A stretch of 64,000 bases of DNA from Microlunatus sp. Gsoil 973 (GTDB lineage: Bacteria; Actinomycetota; Actinomycetes; Propionibacteriales; Propionibacteriaceae): the NCBI RefSeq assembly GCF_009707365.1, contig NZ_CP046122.1, positions 2,542,001-2,606,000 of the forward strand. Reading direction: 5' to 3'. Under the pieces are notes generated by a model. The model saw only the letters and a list, made by a program, of their open reading frames with translations. It was not told where the DNA came from and did no database searches. Numbering within the stretch: position 1 is the first letter of the stretch; every line of letters begins with the position of its first letter. This document shows positions 1 through 8,643 of this stretch, piece after piece. Both the position numbers and the translations under genes were made by a program.

Positions 1-175
1 TCGTCCAGTGACCATGATCACCGGTGCCGAGCAGGGCGGCGAACACTGCCGGCGAGTCGAACCGCGGCAGGCACAACCAGTCGATACTTCCGGTGTTGCT
101 GATCAGTGCCGCCGAGCGGCAGTCGCCGATCAGGGCGTAGTCCTCGATCCGTGCGGATTCGTTGCGCGGTGCCAT
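1..175 (-). CDS. GH15 family glucoamylase/trehalase-type glycoside hydrolase, N-terminal fragment
   Basis: Only the first 58 codons are present; the gene runs off the left edge. The start is ATG at 175, nine bases after the glnE stop, so the two are probably co-transcribed. The visible protein contains [16 protein letters not shown] followed by [17 protein letters not shown], the N-terminal signature of actinobacterial GH15 proteins annotated as glucoamylase or trehalase. In that family this segment precedes an (alpha/alpha)6 barrel that hydrolyses alpha-glucosides such as trehalose. The catalytic barrel is outside the window, so substrate cannot be judged. No signal peptide is visible, which suggests a cytoplasmic enzyme. 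Confidence 0.85.
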   Translation of the reverse strand, partial: MAPRNESARIEDYALIGDCRSAALISNTGSIDWLCLPRFDSPAVFAALLGTGDHGHWT

Positions 176-184
176 GGACAATGA

Positions 185-3106
185 TCACCCCTGCCAGAAG
201 ATCTCGTCGACAACCCGCTTCGCCCGGCGGGCGATCCGTTGGTAGTCGGCCACCAGATGTGATCCCTCGCCCGGCCGGCGGCCCATCAGCTGGGCGACGG
301 CGGACAGCTCCCGGGGGTCGGTCGGGAAGGTGTCGGAGCCGCGACCCCGGACCAGCATGATCTGGTTGCGGATCCGGCTGGCCGTCAGCCACGCCTCGCG
401 CAGCCACTGCGCCTGCCGGGGCGCCAGCAACCCGGCGTCGGTTGCCACCTGCAGGGCCTCGATCGTCCGTCCGGTTCGCAACTGCGGCAGCCGTCCGGCG
501 TGCTGCAGCTGCAGCAACTGAACGGTCCATTCCACATCGCTCAGCCCGCCGGGGCCGAGTTTGAGGTGCTTGGCCGGATCCGTGCCGCGGGGCAGCCGTT
601 CGACCTCCATCCGCGCCTTCAGCCGGCGGATGTCGGTCAGCTGCGCCGCGGTCAGCCCGTCGGCCGGCCAGCGGTACGGCTCGACGATCGCCATCAGCTG
701 CCGGCCGAGATCAAGATCACCGGCCAGTGGCGCGGCGCGGATCAGCGCCTGCATCTCCCAGGTCGCCGACCAGCGCTCGTAGTAGACCCGGTACGCCGGC
801 AGCGACCGGATCAACGGACCGCCTTTGCCCTCCGGACGCAGGTTGGTATCGATGGCCAGGGCCGGGTCGGCGCCCGGCAGCGACAGCAACCTGCGCAGCT
901 CGGTGATCACCGCCGAACCACCGCGGGTGTCGTCGGAGGACATCACGAACATCGCATCGGCGTCGGAGGCGTAGCTCAGCTCCCGACCGCCCCAGCGGCC
1001 CATCGCGATCACCGCGATGGTGACGTTCGGATCCAGCTCTTTGGGGTTCCGGGTGACGGCAAGCGCTGTGTGGATCGTCGCCGAGGCGAGATCGGTGAGC
1101 GACTCACCGACCGCGAGCACGTCCAGGAAACCGAGCAGGTCGGCCGCCGCGATCCGGAACAGTTCACGCCGCCTGATCGCCCGGATCGCCTCCACCGCTG
1201 CGTTCGGGCTGGACTGCCGACCGGCCGCCGCGGACATCTCCGAGCGCAGCCGCTCGAAGGAGCGCGGAATCAGTTCATGATCATCGGCCAGCATCTGGAC
1301 GCTCTGCGGTGCCCGGCGGAGCAGGCTCACCGCGTACCGGCTGGAGGCCAGGATCCGGGCGAAGCGGTGCGCCAGCTCGCCCTCGTCGCGCAGCGCCCGC
1401 AGGTACCAGGGGGTCGTGCCCAGCGCGTCGCTGGTCTGCCGGAACGCCAGCAGGCCATGATCGGGATTGGGGGCGTCGGCGAACCAGCCGAGCATCGCCG
1501 GGAGCAGTTGCCGCTGGATCTCCGCGCGCCGGCTGACACCCTGGGACAGCGCTTCGATGTGTCGAAGGGCCGCCTTGGGGTCCTCGTAGCCGAGCGCCGC
1601 CAACCGGTCCTGGGCCGCCTCGGTGGTGAGCCGGAGCCCGTCGGAGGGGATGCTGGCGACCGCGTCGAGCACGGGTGAGTAGAACAGCCGCCGATGGAGC
1701 GCCTGGACCCGCTGGGCCGTGGTCCGCCAGGTGTTCAGCAGCCCGTTCACCGGGTCGGCGTAGTGCAGTGACCGGCCGATCCGTCGAAGATCATCTTCGG
1801 CGGTCGGCAGTACATGGCTGCGGCGCAGCCGCTGCAGCTGGATCCGGTGTTCCAGGGTGCGCAGGAACTGATAGGCCAGCGCGAATCCCTTGCCGTCCTC
1901 GCGTCCGACGTAACCGTGGTCGATCAGTGCCCGGAGCGCGTCAAGGGTGGAGCGGCTGCGCAACCGCTCGTCCACTCGTCCGTGCACCAGCTGCAACAGT
2001 TGGACCGAGAACTCGACGTCGCGGAGGCCACCCGGGCCGAGCTTGAGCTCCCGGTCGCTGACCTTGTCCGGGATGTGCTCGATGACCCGCAGCCGCATGG
2101 CCCGGGCATCGTCGATGAAGTGGTCGCGCTCCCCGACCCGCCACACCATCGGCGTGAGCATCTCCACGAACTCCCGGCCGAGTTCCCGGTCACCGGCTGC
2201 GGGGCGGGCCTTCAGCATCGCCTGGAACTCCCAGGTGCCTGCCCACTTCTCGTAGTAGCCGCGGTGGCTGGCCAGGGTACGGACCAGTTGGCCGGCCTTG
2301 CCTTCCGGTCGCAGTGCGGTGTCCACCTGCCAGATCGTCCCGGCGGCGGTGTGGGCCGAGCAGATTCCGACCAACCTCGCTGCCAGCTGGGTGGCGATCC
2401 GGATCGATTCGTCGCCACCCACCCGGTCGTCGGCGGGTTCGGCGACGAAGAGCACATCCACGTCGCTGACGTAGTTGAGTTCCTGGGCGCCGGCCTTGCC
2501 CAGTGCGAGGACGGCGAGCCGGGTCCGGGCAGCCCGGTCGGGGCCGATCTCGTGGCGGGCCACGGCGAGCGCCGCCTCCAGGGTTGCGTCGGCAAGATCG
2601 GCAAGCTCGGCGGCGATGTCGGGAAGCACCTCGATCGGCTCGGGTGCGCCGAGATCGCGGGCCGCGATCCGGAGCAGGGCCGCCCGGTAGGCGATACGCA
2701 GCGGGTCGGCGTCGGTCTCGGCGACCGGTGCTTCGGCGGCGGGGTCGGCGCCCACCGCCTGCAGCAGTTCGGCGCGCAGTTCGACCGCCGTCCGCCGCCG
2801 CGCCGGCTCGGCCAGGTGATCGAGGTGATCAGGATGGGCGAGCAGATGTTGCAGCAGCGCGGCGCTTCCGCCGAGGACCAGAACGGTCTGTCGGGCCAGG
2901 TTCTGATCGGACAGCAGCCGGTCGAGCAGTTCCGGCAGGTGATCAGTCAGCCGGTCCAGGCCCAACAGCGCCTGGTCCGGATCAGCGGATGCCGCGATCA
3001 GGTCGAGCAGTGGTTCGTAGGAATGGTCCCAGTCGGCCAGGCGTCGGTGTGCAGTCGCGGAGTCGGTGAAGCCGCGCCGGGCCAGCGTCCCCTGGGTGAT
3101 CTGCAC
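185..3106 (-). CDS. glnE: Bifunctional glutamine synthetase adenylyltransferase/adenylyl-removing enzyme
   Basis: A 973-residue protein of the usual GlnE length. It attaches AMP to, or removes it phosphorolytically from, a tyrosine of type I-beta glutamine synthetase, tuning ammonia assimilation to nitrogen status. Two nucleotidyltransferase halves are visible. The first carries GKAGAQELNYVSDVDVLFV at about residues 203-221, the second GRWGGRELSYASDADAMFV near residue 700. Each has the G-x-G-x-E then D-x-D metal-binding pattern, and each is followed by a helical region with a KLGPGGLRDVEF or KLGPGGLSDVEW motif. The start is GTG at 3106, only 19 bp from the divergent MFS gene, so the promoters must overlap. 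A GlnA2-type synthetase lies about 4 kb away on the same strand but lacks the target tyrosine. Confidence 0.97.
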   Translation of the reverse strand: MQITQGTLARRGFTDSATAHRRLADWDHSYEPLLDLIAASADPDQALLGLDRLTDHLPELLDRLLSDQNLARQTVLVLGGSAALLQHLLAHPDHLDHLAEPARRRTAVELRAELLQAVGADPAAEAPVAETDADPLRIAYRAALLRIAARDLGAPEPIEVLPDIAAELADLADATLEAALAVARHEIGPDRAARTRLAVLALGKAGAQELNYVSDVDVLFVAEPADDRVGGDESIRIATQLAARLVGICSAHTAAGTIWQVDTALRPEGKAGQLVRTLASHRGYYEKWAGTWEFQAMLKARPAAGDRELGREFVEMLTPMVWRVGERDHFIDDARAMRLRVIEHIPDKVSDRELKLGPGGLRDVEFSVQLLQLVHGRVDERLRSRSTLDALRALIDHGYVGREDGKGFALAYQFLRTLEHRIQLQRLRRSHVLPTAEDDLRRIGRSLHYADPVNGLLNTWRTTAQRVQALHRRLFYSPVLDAVASIPSDGLRLTTEAAQDRLAALGYEDPKAALRHIEALSQGVSRRAEIQRQLLPAMLGWFADAPNPDHGLLAFRQTSDALGTTPWYLRALRDEGELAHRFARILASSRYAVSLLRRAPQSVQMLADDHELIPRSFERLRSEMSAAAGRQSSPNAAVEAIRAIRRRELFRIAAADLLGFLDVLAVGESLTDLASATIHTALAVTRNPKELDPNVTIAVIAMGRWGGRELSYASDADAMFVMSSDDTRGGSAVITELRRLLSLPGADPALAIDTNLRPEGKGGPLIRSLPAYRVYYERWSATWEMQALIRAAPLAGDLDLGRQLMAIVEPYRWPADGLTAAQLTDIRRLKARMEVERLPRGTDPAKHLKLGPGGLSDVEWTVQLLQLQHAGRLPQLRTGRTIEALQVATDAGLLAPRQAQWLREAWLTASRIRNQIMLVRGRGSDTFPTDPRELSAVAQLMGRRPGEGSHLVADYQRIARRAKRVVDEIFWQG

Positions 3107-3125
3107 GAAATAGGATCATGCCACC

Positions 3126-4427
3126 ATGTCGTTGCTGATCGACCTCACCCCGCTCCGCCGGAGCGTTCCGTTCCGCAGGTTGTGGTGGGGACTCGGCATC
3201 TCCAACCTCGGCTCGCAACTGACCCAGGTCGCGGTGGGCCTGCAGGTCTACGCGATCACCGGATCCACCTTCGCTGTCGGCATTCTGGGACTGTGCGTGC
3301 TGGTGCCGCTGGTCGCCCTCGGCCTCTACGGCGGAGCACTGACCGACCTCTACGACCGTCGCAAGGTCGCCCTGATCGCCTCCTCGGGGCTGTGGATCAT
3401 CTCCATCGCGCTGGCGGTGCAGGCCTGGCTCGGGGTGAGTTCGGTCTATCTGCTGTACGGCCTGGTCGCGCTGCAGTCCTGCGGCTTCGCGATCAACAAT
3501 CCGGCACGGTCGGCGATCGTGCCGCGGCTGATCGACCCCGAGATGTTGCCGGCCGCGCAGGTGTTGCAGAACACCAACTTCAACATCGCGATGACGGTCG
3601 GCCCGCTGCTGGGTGCAGCGTTGTCGGCCTGGAACTTCGGGGCGGCGTACGGGTTGGACGTGATCTTCTTCACCGCAGCGTTGTGGGCGTTGTGGCGGCT
3701 GCCCGATCTGCCTCCGATCGGCGCCGAGGAGAGCCAGCCGGACCAATCACGGCGGCGTCCCCGGGCGCTCGGACTGCATTCGGTGCTTGAGGGGCTGCGC
3801 TATCTGGCCACCCGGCCCAATGTCCGGACCAGCTTCCTGGTCGACCTGATCGCGATGATCACGGCGATGCCGCGGGTGCTGTATCCGGCCGTCGGCGTGT
3901 TGTTCCTCGGTGGCGGTGCGACCACGACCGGTGCGCTCAACGCGGCCTTCGCGGTCGGCGCGGTGCTGGCCGGTCTGTTGTCCGGCCGGTTGGTGCAGAT
4001 CCGGATGCAGGGCCGGGTGATCGCGGCCGCGATCATCGCGTACGGACTCTCGGTGGCGTTGTTCGGTCTGGTGCTGACCGTGACCGGTGACACATCGCCG
4101 AGCCGTACGCTGATCGTTCCGCTGATCTTCGCCGGGTTCTTCCTGTCCTGTGCCGGCGGCGCCGATTCGATCAGTTCGGTGTTCCGGAACACCCTGCTGC
4201 TCTCGGCCACCCCGGACGCGATGCGCGGTCGGTTGCAGGGCATCTTCATCGTCGTCGTTGCCGGCGGTCCACGGTTGGGCGACCTGCTGGTCGGCAGCTG
4301 GGCGGACTGGTGGGGCGAGAACCGGGCGGCGATGATCGGTGGCAGCCTGTGTGTGATCCTGATCATCGCCGCGATGGCCTGGCAACGCCGCTTCCTCGCC
4401 TACGACGCGGCCGACCCCCAACCCTGA
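3126..4427 (+). CDS. MFS transporter, EntS/exporter-like
   Basis: A 433-residue integral membrane protein with about twelve hydrophobic segments. It belongs to the major facilitator branch that includes the enterobactin exporter EntS and related drug exporters. The loop GGALTDLYDRRKV at about residues 76-88 is the typical cytoplasmic loop 2-3 motif (D-R-R-K-V), and MRGRLQGIF lies in the second half. ATG at 3126 follows TAGGAT in the 19-bp spacer shared with divergent glnE, so its promoter overlaps glnE's. It is convergent with the downstream hydrolase gene. Substrate cannot be read from the sequence; no siderophore genes are nearby. Confidence 0.9.
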   Translation: MSLLIDLTPLRRSVPFRRLWWGLGISNLGSQLTQVAVGLQVYAITGSTFAVGILGLCVLVPLVALGLYGGALTDLYDRRKVALIASSGLWIISIALAVQAWLGVSSVYLLYGLVALQSCGFAINNPARSAIVPRLIDPEMLPAAQVLQNTNFNIAMTVGPLLGAALSAWNFGAAYGLDVIFFTAALWALWRLPDLPPIGAEESQPDQSRRRPRALGLHSVLEGLRYLATRPNVRTSFLVDLIAMITAMPRVLYPAVGVLFLGGGATTTGALNAAFAVGAVLAGLLSGRLVQIRMQGRVIAAAIIAYGLSVALFGLVLTVTGDTSPSRTLIVPLIFAGFFLSCAGGADSISSVFRNTLLLSATPDAMRGRLQGIFIVVVAGGPRLGDLLVGSWADWWGENRAAMIGGSLCVILIIAAMAWQRRFLAYDAADPQP

Positions 4428-4452
4428 TCGGCACACTCCCGATCGGTAGCCG

Positions 4453-5286
4453 TCAACTTCCCGACGCCGCCCGCCGCGGCCGGGAGTTGGTCAAGGTGAT
4501 CACCCGGGCGGCGGCACGGCGCGGCAGCCAGGTCGCGTCCGGTCGTGGTTCGACGGTCCGCCGCAGACCGGGGCGGGCCACCTCGACCGCGTCGAAGCCG
4601 GCCGCGCGGGACTGCACCAGGGCCATGAATGGATCGGCGAACGGCATCAGGTGGGTCAGCAGCAGGTGATCGACATCGGCATCGGAGGCCAGCCGGGCGA
4701 CCTGCGCTGCATCGGACAGATACGGCGCATCCTCGGCAGGGACGCCCTCGGGGTAGCTCGCCTCGGCGATCAGCAGCCCGGCGTTCCTGGCCAGCTCGAG
4801 CCGGTCGCCACTGTCGCCGGAGTCGGCGGTGTAAGCCAACACGGCACCGTCGTCGGAGGTGATCCGGAAACCGAGAGTGAGAACGTGATGGCGCAGTTCG
4901 GCCGCCTGCACCGCCAGCGGCCCGAGCGTCACGCTGCCCGCGGCCACCGGTCGGACGTCGGCGCCGGCAGCCACCGAGGCCAACGGGTCGAGGGCGAGCA
5001 CCGCGTCGACTGCACCGTGGGGTGCCAGCACCGGAAGCCGGTCGCAGTTCGCGCCGAGCACCCGGGAGCGCAACAGCGGATTCAGATCCGCGCAGTGATC
5101 GGGATGTCCGTGGCTGATCAGCACAGCGTCGACCGCTGCCGGTTCACAATGCCGGAGCAGTTCACCCAGCACGCCGTAACCGGGGTCGATCAGCAGCCGG
5201 AATCCGTCGTGTTCGACCAGATAACCCGAACAACCCTGCTCGGGACGCGGCCAGCCGCCCGATCCGCCCAACACCACCAGTTCCAC
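4453..5286 (-). CDS. Metallo-beta-lactamase-fold hydrolase
   Basis: A 277-residue cytoplasmic enzyme of the MBL superfamily. The zinc-binding signature SHGHPDHCADL (H-x-H-x-D-H) lies about 77 residues in; further ligands are likely in AYTADSGDSGD and LLLTHLMP. The family contains ribonuclease Z-like, cyclic-nucleotide phosphodiesterase-like and lactonase-like enzymes, and the substrate here is not known. I chose GTG at 5286 because GGAGGA sits about 4 bases upstream and the recognisable fold begins there (VELVVLGGSGGWP). The frame stays open further upstream, but that extension looks non-coding. It is convergent with the MFS gene. Confidence 0.88.
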   Translation of the reverse strand: MELVVLGGSGGWPRPEQGCSGYLVEHDGFRLLIDPGYGVLGELLRHCEPAAVDAVLISHGHPDHCADLNPLLRSRVLGANCDRLPVLAPHGAVDAVLALDPLASVAAGADVRPVAAGSVTLGPLAVQAAELRHHVLTLGFRITSDDGAVLAYTADSGDSGDRLELARNAGLLIAEASYPEGVPAEDAPYLSDAAQVARLASDADVDHLLLTHLMPFADPFMALVQSRAAGFDAVEVARPGLRRTVEPRPDATWLPRRAAARVITLTNSRPRRAASGS

Positions 5287-5481
5287 AAAATCCTCCGCGC
5301 CGCACGAGCCCCGACACACCCTAATGCCTGCGACCTGCGCCCGAAAGGTCGTGAATCCGCAATTGTCCGGGCAGTTCGGCGGAGTTGATCTTGGTAACTG
5401 TCCGGCACGAGGACGCACGGTTCGGGCCGGGAGCCTGGCCGCATATCCGTTCCGCACACCGCGGTCCATAGAGTTGTCCGC

Positions 5482-6297
5482 ATGCCCGCACGCACGTCCG
5501 ACGTCCGCGGCAAGGACGTCGCCGCCCTGATCGATCAGCTCGGCGTGCTGGTCGACTGGCTGGCCGGTCTGTCGGAGCAGGAGTTCGGCTCACCGACCGT
5601 GCTGCCCGCATGGGATGTCCGCACCCTCACCGGGCATCTCCTGCTGATCGCCGACGGCTTCGCCGGCATCCTCGACCGGGCCCTTGCCGACCGCCGACCG
5701 GCGGGCCGTCCGCTGCCGGCAGCGATCCTGGTCACCAGGTACCGGCGCGAAGTCGACGACATCGCCGAGGCCACCGCGGCCCGGACCGCGGACAAGCCCC
5801 ACGATCAACTTCTGGCCGAGCTGCGGGCGGCGGCCGGACGACTCGACGGTCTGCTGGCCTCGCCGCTGCTGCCGTCCACCATCCAGACCCCGCGCGGGCC
5901 CGGCCGTCTCGCCGAATTCGTCCGGACGAGAGTGGTCGATGTCGTCGTACACAGTGATGATCTGAACCGGTCGCTTCCCGGGCGTCAGCCGGTGCCGATC
6001 GGGCGCCGGCCGCTGGCGATCGCCTGCCGGACGTTGGCCGACCTGCTGGCCGAACAACACCCCGGCAAGTCCGTCGAGGTGCGGGTGCCGCCGTACGCGG
6101 CCGTCCAGTGCGGCATCGGGCCGGAGGGCCCCTCGCACACGCGCGGCACGCCACCGAATGTGGTGGAGACCGATCCGCTGACCTTCCTCCGGCTGGCGAC
6201 CGGCCGGATGTCCTGGAGCGACGCCCGGGCGGCGGGCGCGGTGTCGGCCAGCGGTCAACGGGCCGACCTGTCCGCCATCCTGCCGGTGCTGAGCTAG
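5482..6297 (+). CDS. Maleylpyruvate isomerase-family, mycothiol-dependent-type enzyme
   Basis: A 271-residue protein of the actinobacterial MDMPI/DinB-like family. The N-terminal helical bundle includes [20 protein letters not shown], where the histidine is expected to bind metal with later residues such as [16 protein letters not shown]. The C-terminal third resembles a sterol-carrier-like domain with the conserved tail [20 protein letters not shown]. Family members use mycothiol as a cofactor for isomerisation or thiol transfer; the reaction here is unknown. A mycothiol biosynthesis gene (mshB) lies at the right edge of the window, consistent with mycothiol chemistry in this cell. It stands alone between divergent and convergent neighbours. 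Confidence 0.85.
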   Translation: MPARTSDVRGKDVAALIDQLGVLVDWLAGLSEQEFGSPTVLPAWDVRTLTGHLLLIADGFAGILDRALADRRPAGRPLPAAILVTRYRREVDDIAEATAARTADKPHDQLLAELRAAAGRLDGLLASPLLPSTIQTPRGPGRLAEFVRTRVVDVVVHSDDLNRSLPGRQPVPIGRRPLAIACRTLADLLAEQHPGKSVEVRVPPYAAVQCGIGPEGPSHTRGTPPNVVETDPLTFLRLATGRMSWSDARAAGAVSASGQRADLSAILPVLS

Positions 6298-6313
6298 CTG
6301 TTCTGTGGGGCCG

Positions 6314-7090
6314 TCATTTGTGGATGACGATCTTGTCGCCCTTACGCAGGTAGGCCAGTACGATTCGCATCTTCTTCTTGCTGATCGACACACACCCTGC
6401 GGTCGGGCCGTCACCGTTGACGTGCAGGAAGATCCCGGCGCCGCGATGCCGGACTGCCGGCCAGCGGTTGTAGTTGATCACGATCGCGTAGTCGTACTGT
6501 CCGGGGTAGGAGGCCAATCGTTCGCTGCTGTTCGCATTCGACGGCGGCAGCCACCAACGGAAGCCACCCCGACTCTTGTTCCGGTACTGGTTGTAGTAGT
6601 CGCTCTTGTTGTCCTCGACCCAGTAGTCACCGGATTTCACGTGACGATAGGGAATCCAGGATCCCGGGTTCTTCCTGATTCCGAACGCCTGCGACATCGT
6701 GTAGCTGCCAAGCGGAGTCTTCCCTGTGCCCTGTTTGCGCTTGTCCCCAGCGATCGTCCCGCTGTAGCCCAGCCGGGACTTGGTGGCTCGGAACATCCGT
6801 TGGAAAGAGCAGGCCTTGCCGTTGATCCGTACGTAGAACCGGGTGTCGGCGTAGGTCTTGGACCGCTGGTTGACGATCAGCACGGTGCGCCGGCTCTTGC
6901 CCACCGTGACCTTGACGCCGTTGAGCCTCCTGGTGCAGGTCTGCCAGCCCTTGCCGTACTTCGGTGACGACGCCGAGATGTCAGCCGCTGCCGCAGCGGG
7001 CGGGCCGATCACCGCTGCGCCCAGCGTCGCCCCCAGCACAGTAGTCAGCAGGACTGCCACGACCCTGCGGAGCGTGTTCCTCATCGTCAC
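6314..7090 (-). CDS. Secreted L,D-transpeptidase (YkuD family)
   Basis: A 258-residue exported protein. Residues 1-37 form a signal peptide (RR, then a hydrophobic stretch ending PAAAAA). The catalytic signature FLHVNGDGPTAGCVSI spans about 221-236, with H223 and nucleophile C233. This is the L,D-transpeptidase H-x(n)-S/T-x-G-C motif for forming 3-3 peptidoglycan crosslinks or related transpeptidation. No IgD-like or PG-binding domain is obvious, so it resembles the shorter secreted YkuD proteins. It lies just downstream of the glutamine synthetase gene on the same strand, but a hairpin between them suggests separate transcripts. The start is the first ATG before the signal peptide. Confidence 0.93.
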   Translation of the reverse strand: MTMRNTLRRVVAVLLTTVLGATLGAAVIGPPAAAAADISASSPKYGKGWQTCTRRLNGVKVTVGKSRRTVLIVNQRSKTYADTRFYVRINGKACSFQRMFRATKSRLGYSGTIAGDKRKQGTGKTPLGSYTMSQAFGIRKNPGSWIPYRHVKSGDYWVEDNKSDYYNQYRNKSRGGFRWWLPPSNANSSERLASYPGQYDYAIVINYNRWPAVRHRGAGIFLHVNGDGPTAGCVSISKKKMRIVLAYLRKGDKIVIHK

Positions 7091-7095
7091 TGTCT

Positions 7096-7120
7096 CCCAT
7101 CGTTGCCCGGCCCCGATGGG
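7096..7120 (-). terminator. Hairpin downstream of glnA2-type gene
   Basis: Seven-base arms CCCATCG and CGATGGG flank an 11-base loop in the spacer after the glutamine synthetase stop and just before the L,D-transpeptidase start. There is no T-run, so this is only terminator-like. Confidence 0.4.
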
Positions 7121-7126
7121 CCGACG

Positions 7127-8464
7127 TTACAGAACGGGCAGCAGGCGCTCCAGCTCGAACTCGGTGACCTGCTTGAGATGATCGGCGAATTCTGCCTTCT
7201 TGTTGCGCAGGAAGAAATCGAAAACGTGGTCGCCGAGGGTTTCCGCGACCAATTCCGAGCCCTCCATCTCCCGGATCGCCTCGTCCAGGTTCTGCGGCAA
7301 CGGCTTGATACCCATCGCCCGCCGTTCCCGCTCGGTGAGTGACCAGACGTCGTCCTCGGCGCCCTCGGGGAGTTCGTACTCCCCGTTGATCCCGGCCAGG
7401 CCGGCCGACAGGACGACGGCGAAGGCGAGGTAGGGGTTGCAGCCGGAGTCGAGCGACCGCAACTCGATCCGCGCCGAGGCGCCCTTGTTGGGCTTGTACA
7501 TCGGCACCCTGACCAGGGCCGAGCGGTTGTTGCGGCCCCAGCAGATGTGCCCCGGCGCCTCCCCGCCGGCCGCGATCCGCCGGTAGGAGTTGACCCACTG
7601 GTTGGTCACCGCGCTGATCTCGGCGGAGTGTTGCAGGATGCCGGCGATGAAGTGCCGGGCGACCTTGGACAGGTGGTTCTCCGCGCTGGCGTCGTAGAAG
7701 ACGTTGGTGTCGCCCTCGAAGAGCGACATGTGGGTGTGCATGGCCGAACCCGGATACTCGGTGAACGGCTTGGGCATGAAGGAGGCGTGGATGCCTTGGC
7801 TCAGGGCGACCTCCTTGACCACCACCCGGAAGGTCATCAGGTTGTCGGCCATGCTCAGTGCGTCGGCGTACCGGAGATCGATCTCCTGCTGGCCGGGCGC
7901 TCCCTCGTGGTGGGAGAACTCGACGGAGATGCCCATCTGCTCGAGCATGGTGATCGCCTCGCGGCGGAAGTCGCTGCCGACACTTTGCGGTGTGTGGTCG
8001 AAGTAGCCGCTACTGTCCACCGGCTCGGGACGGACACCGGGGGTCAGCGGATCCTTGAACAGGAAGAACTCGACCTCGGGATGGGTGTAGAAGGTGAACC
8101 CGAGATCGGCGGCCTTGTTCATCGCCCGCTTCAGCACGAATCGCGGATCGGCATAGGACGGCGACCCGTCGGGCATCTGGATGTCGCAGAACATCCGGGC
8201 GGTCGCCGGCTTCTGGTCCCGCCAGGGCAGCACCTGGAAGGTGGACGGATCGGGCCGGGCAACCATGTCGGCCTCGTACACCCGGGCGAAGCCCTCGATC
8301 GCCGAACCGTCGAACCCGATCCCCTCGTCGAAGGCACCCTCGAGTTCGGCCGGGGCGATCGCCACCGACTTGAGGAAACCCAGCACGTCTGTGAACCAGA
8401 GGCGTACGAACCGGACGTCGCGCTCCTCGATGGCCCGCAGCACGAACTCCGTCTGCTTATCCAT
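7127..8464 (-). CDS. glnA: Type I glutamine synthetase, GlnA2-like (GSI-alpha)
   Basis: A 445-residue glutamine synthetase that joins ammonia to glutamate using ATP. The N-terminus (MDKQTEFVLRAIEERDVRFV, GFDGSAIEGFARV) closely matches the GlnA2 branch of mycobacteria and streptomycetes. Active-site elements are in place: VNSYRRI, GRNNRSALVRVPM and the RIELRSLDSGCNPYLA region. The usual adenylylation loop (N-L-Y-D-L-P in type I-beta enzymes) reads DDVWSLTERERR, with no tyrosine, so GlnE should not be able to modify this enzyme. The start is ATG at 8464, where the family begins; the frame is open 25 codons further. zwf lies upstream on the same strand, with a 179-bp spacer carrying two palindromic repeats. 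Confidence 0.95.
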   Translation of the reverse strand: MDKQTEFVLRAIEERDVRFVRLWFTDVLGFLKSVAIAPAELEGAFDEGIGFDGSAIEGFARVYEADMVARPDPSTFQVLPWRDQKPATARMFCDIQMPDGSPSYADPRFVLKRAMNKAADLGFTFYTHPEVEFFLFKDPLTPGVRPEPVDSSGYFDHTPQSVGSDFRREAITMLEQMGISVEFSHHEGAPGQQEIDLRYADALSMADNLMTFRVVVKEVALSQGIHASFMPKPFTEYPGSAMHTHMSLFEGDTNVFYDASAENHLSKVARHFIAGILQHSAEISAVTNQWVNSYRRIAAGGEAPGHICWGRNNRSALVRVPMYKPNKGASARIELRSLDSGCNPYLAFAVVLSAGLAGINGEYELPEGAEDDVWSLTERERRAMGIKPLPQNLDEAIREMEGSELVAETLGDHVFDFFLRNKKAEFADHLKQVTEFELERLLPVL

Positions 8465-8550
8465 AGGGCTGAGTCTGCCGGTTCTGTGTTTCAGACGGAT
8501 GACGGGGGCAGGGTGTGTCTCGCCGGATCGGCCCCGCATGCCGTCCGGAA

Positions 8551-8620
8551 GGTCAAACTTCGACCCTGCGGCTGGTTTCCGCGCCGATTTCGGGCCGCAC
8601 GATCAAACTTTGACCTTGCG
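8551..8620. promoter_or_regulatory. Two near-palindromic repeats upstream of glnA2-type gene
   Basis: Positions 8551-8570 (ggtcaaacttcgaccctgcg) and 8601-8620 (gatcaaactttgaccttgcg) match at 17 of 20 bases and are exactly 50 bp apart. Each contains a near-palindrome of the form GRTCAAA-N-TTYGACC. They lie between the zwf stop and the synthetase start, so they could be paired operators or a dispersed intergenic repeat. They do not resemble the GlnR box I know. Confidence 0.5.
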
Positions 8621-8643
8621 ATTGAGGTGGGTGTGGGTGAGCC

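Noticed and set aside
1814-3790. Long plus-strand open frame antisense to glnE
   Set aside because: Its translation has the P/R/G/Q-rich look of an antisense frame in G+C-rich DNA, and the minus strand encodes a complete GlnE.
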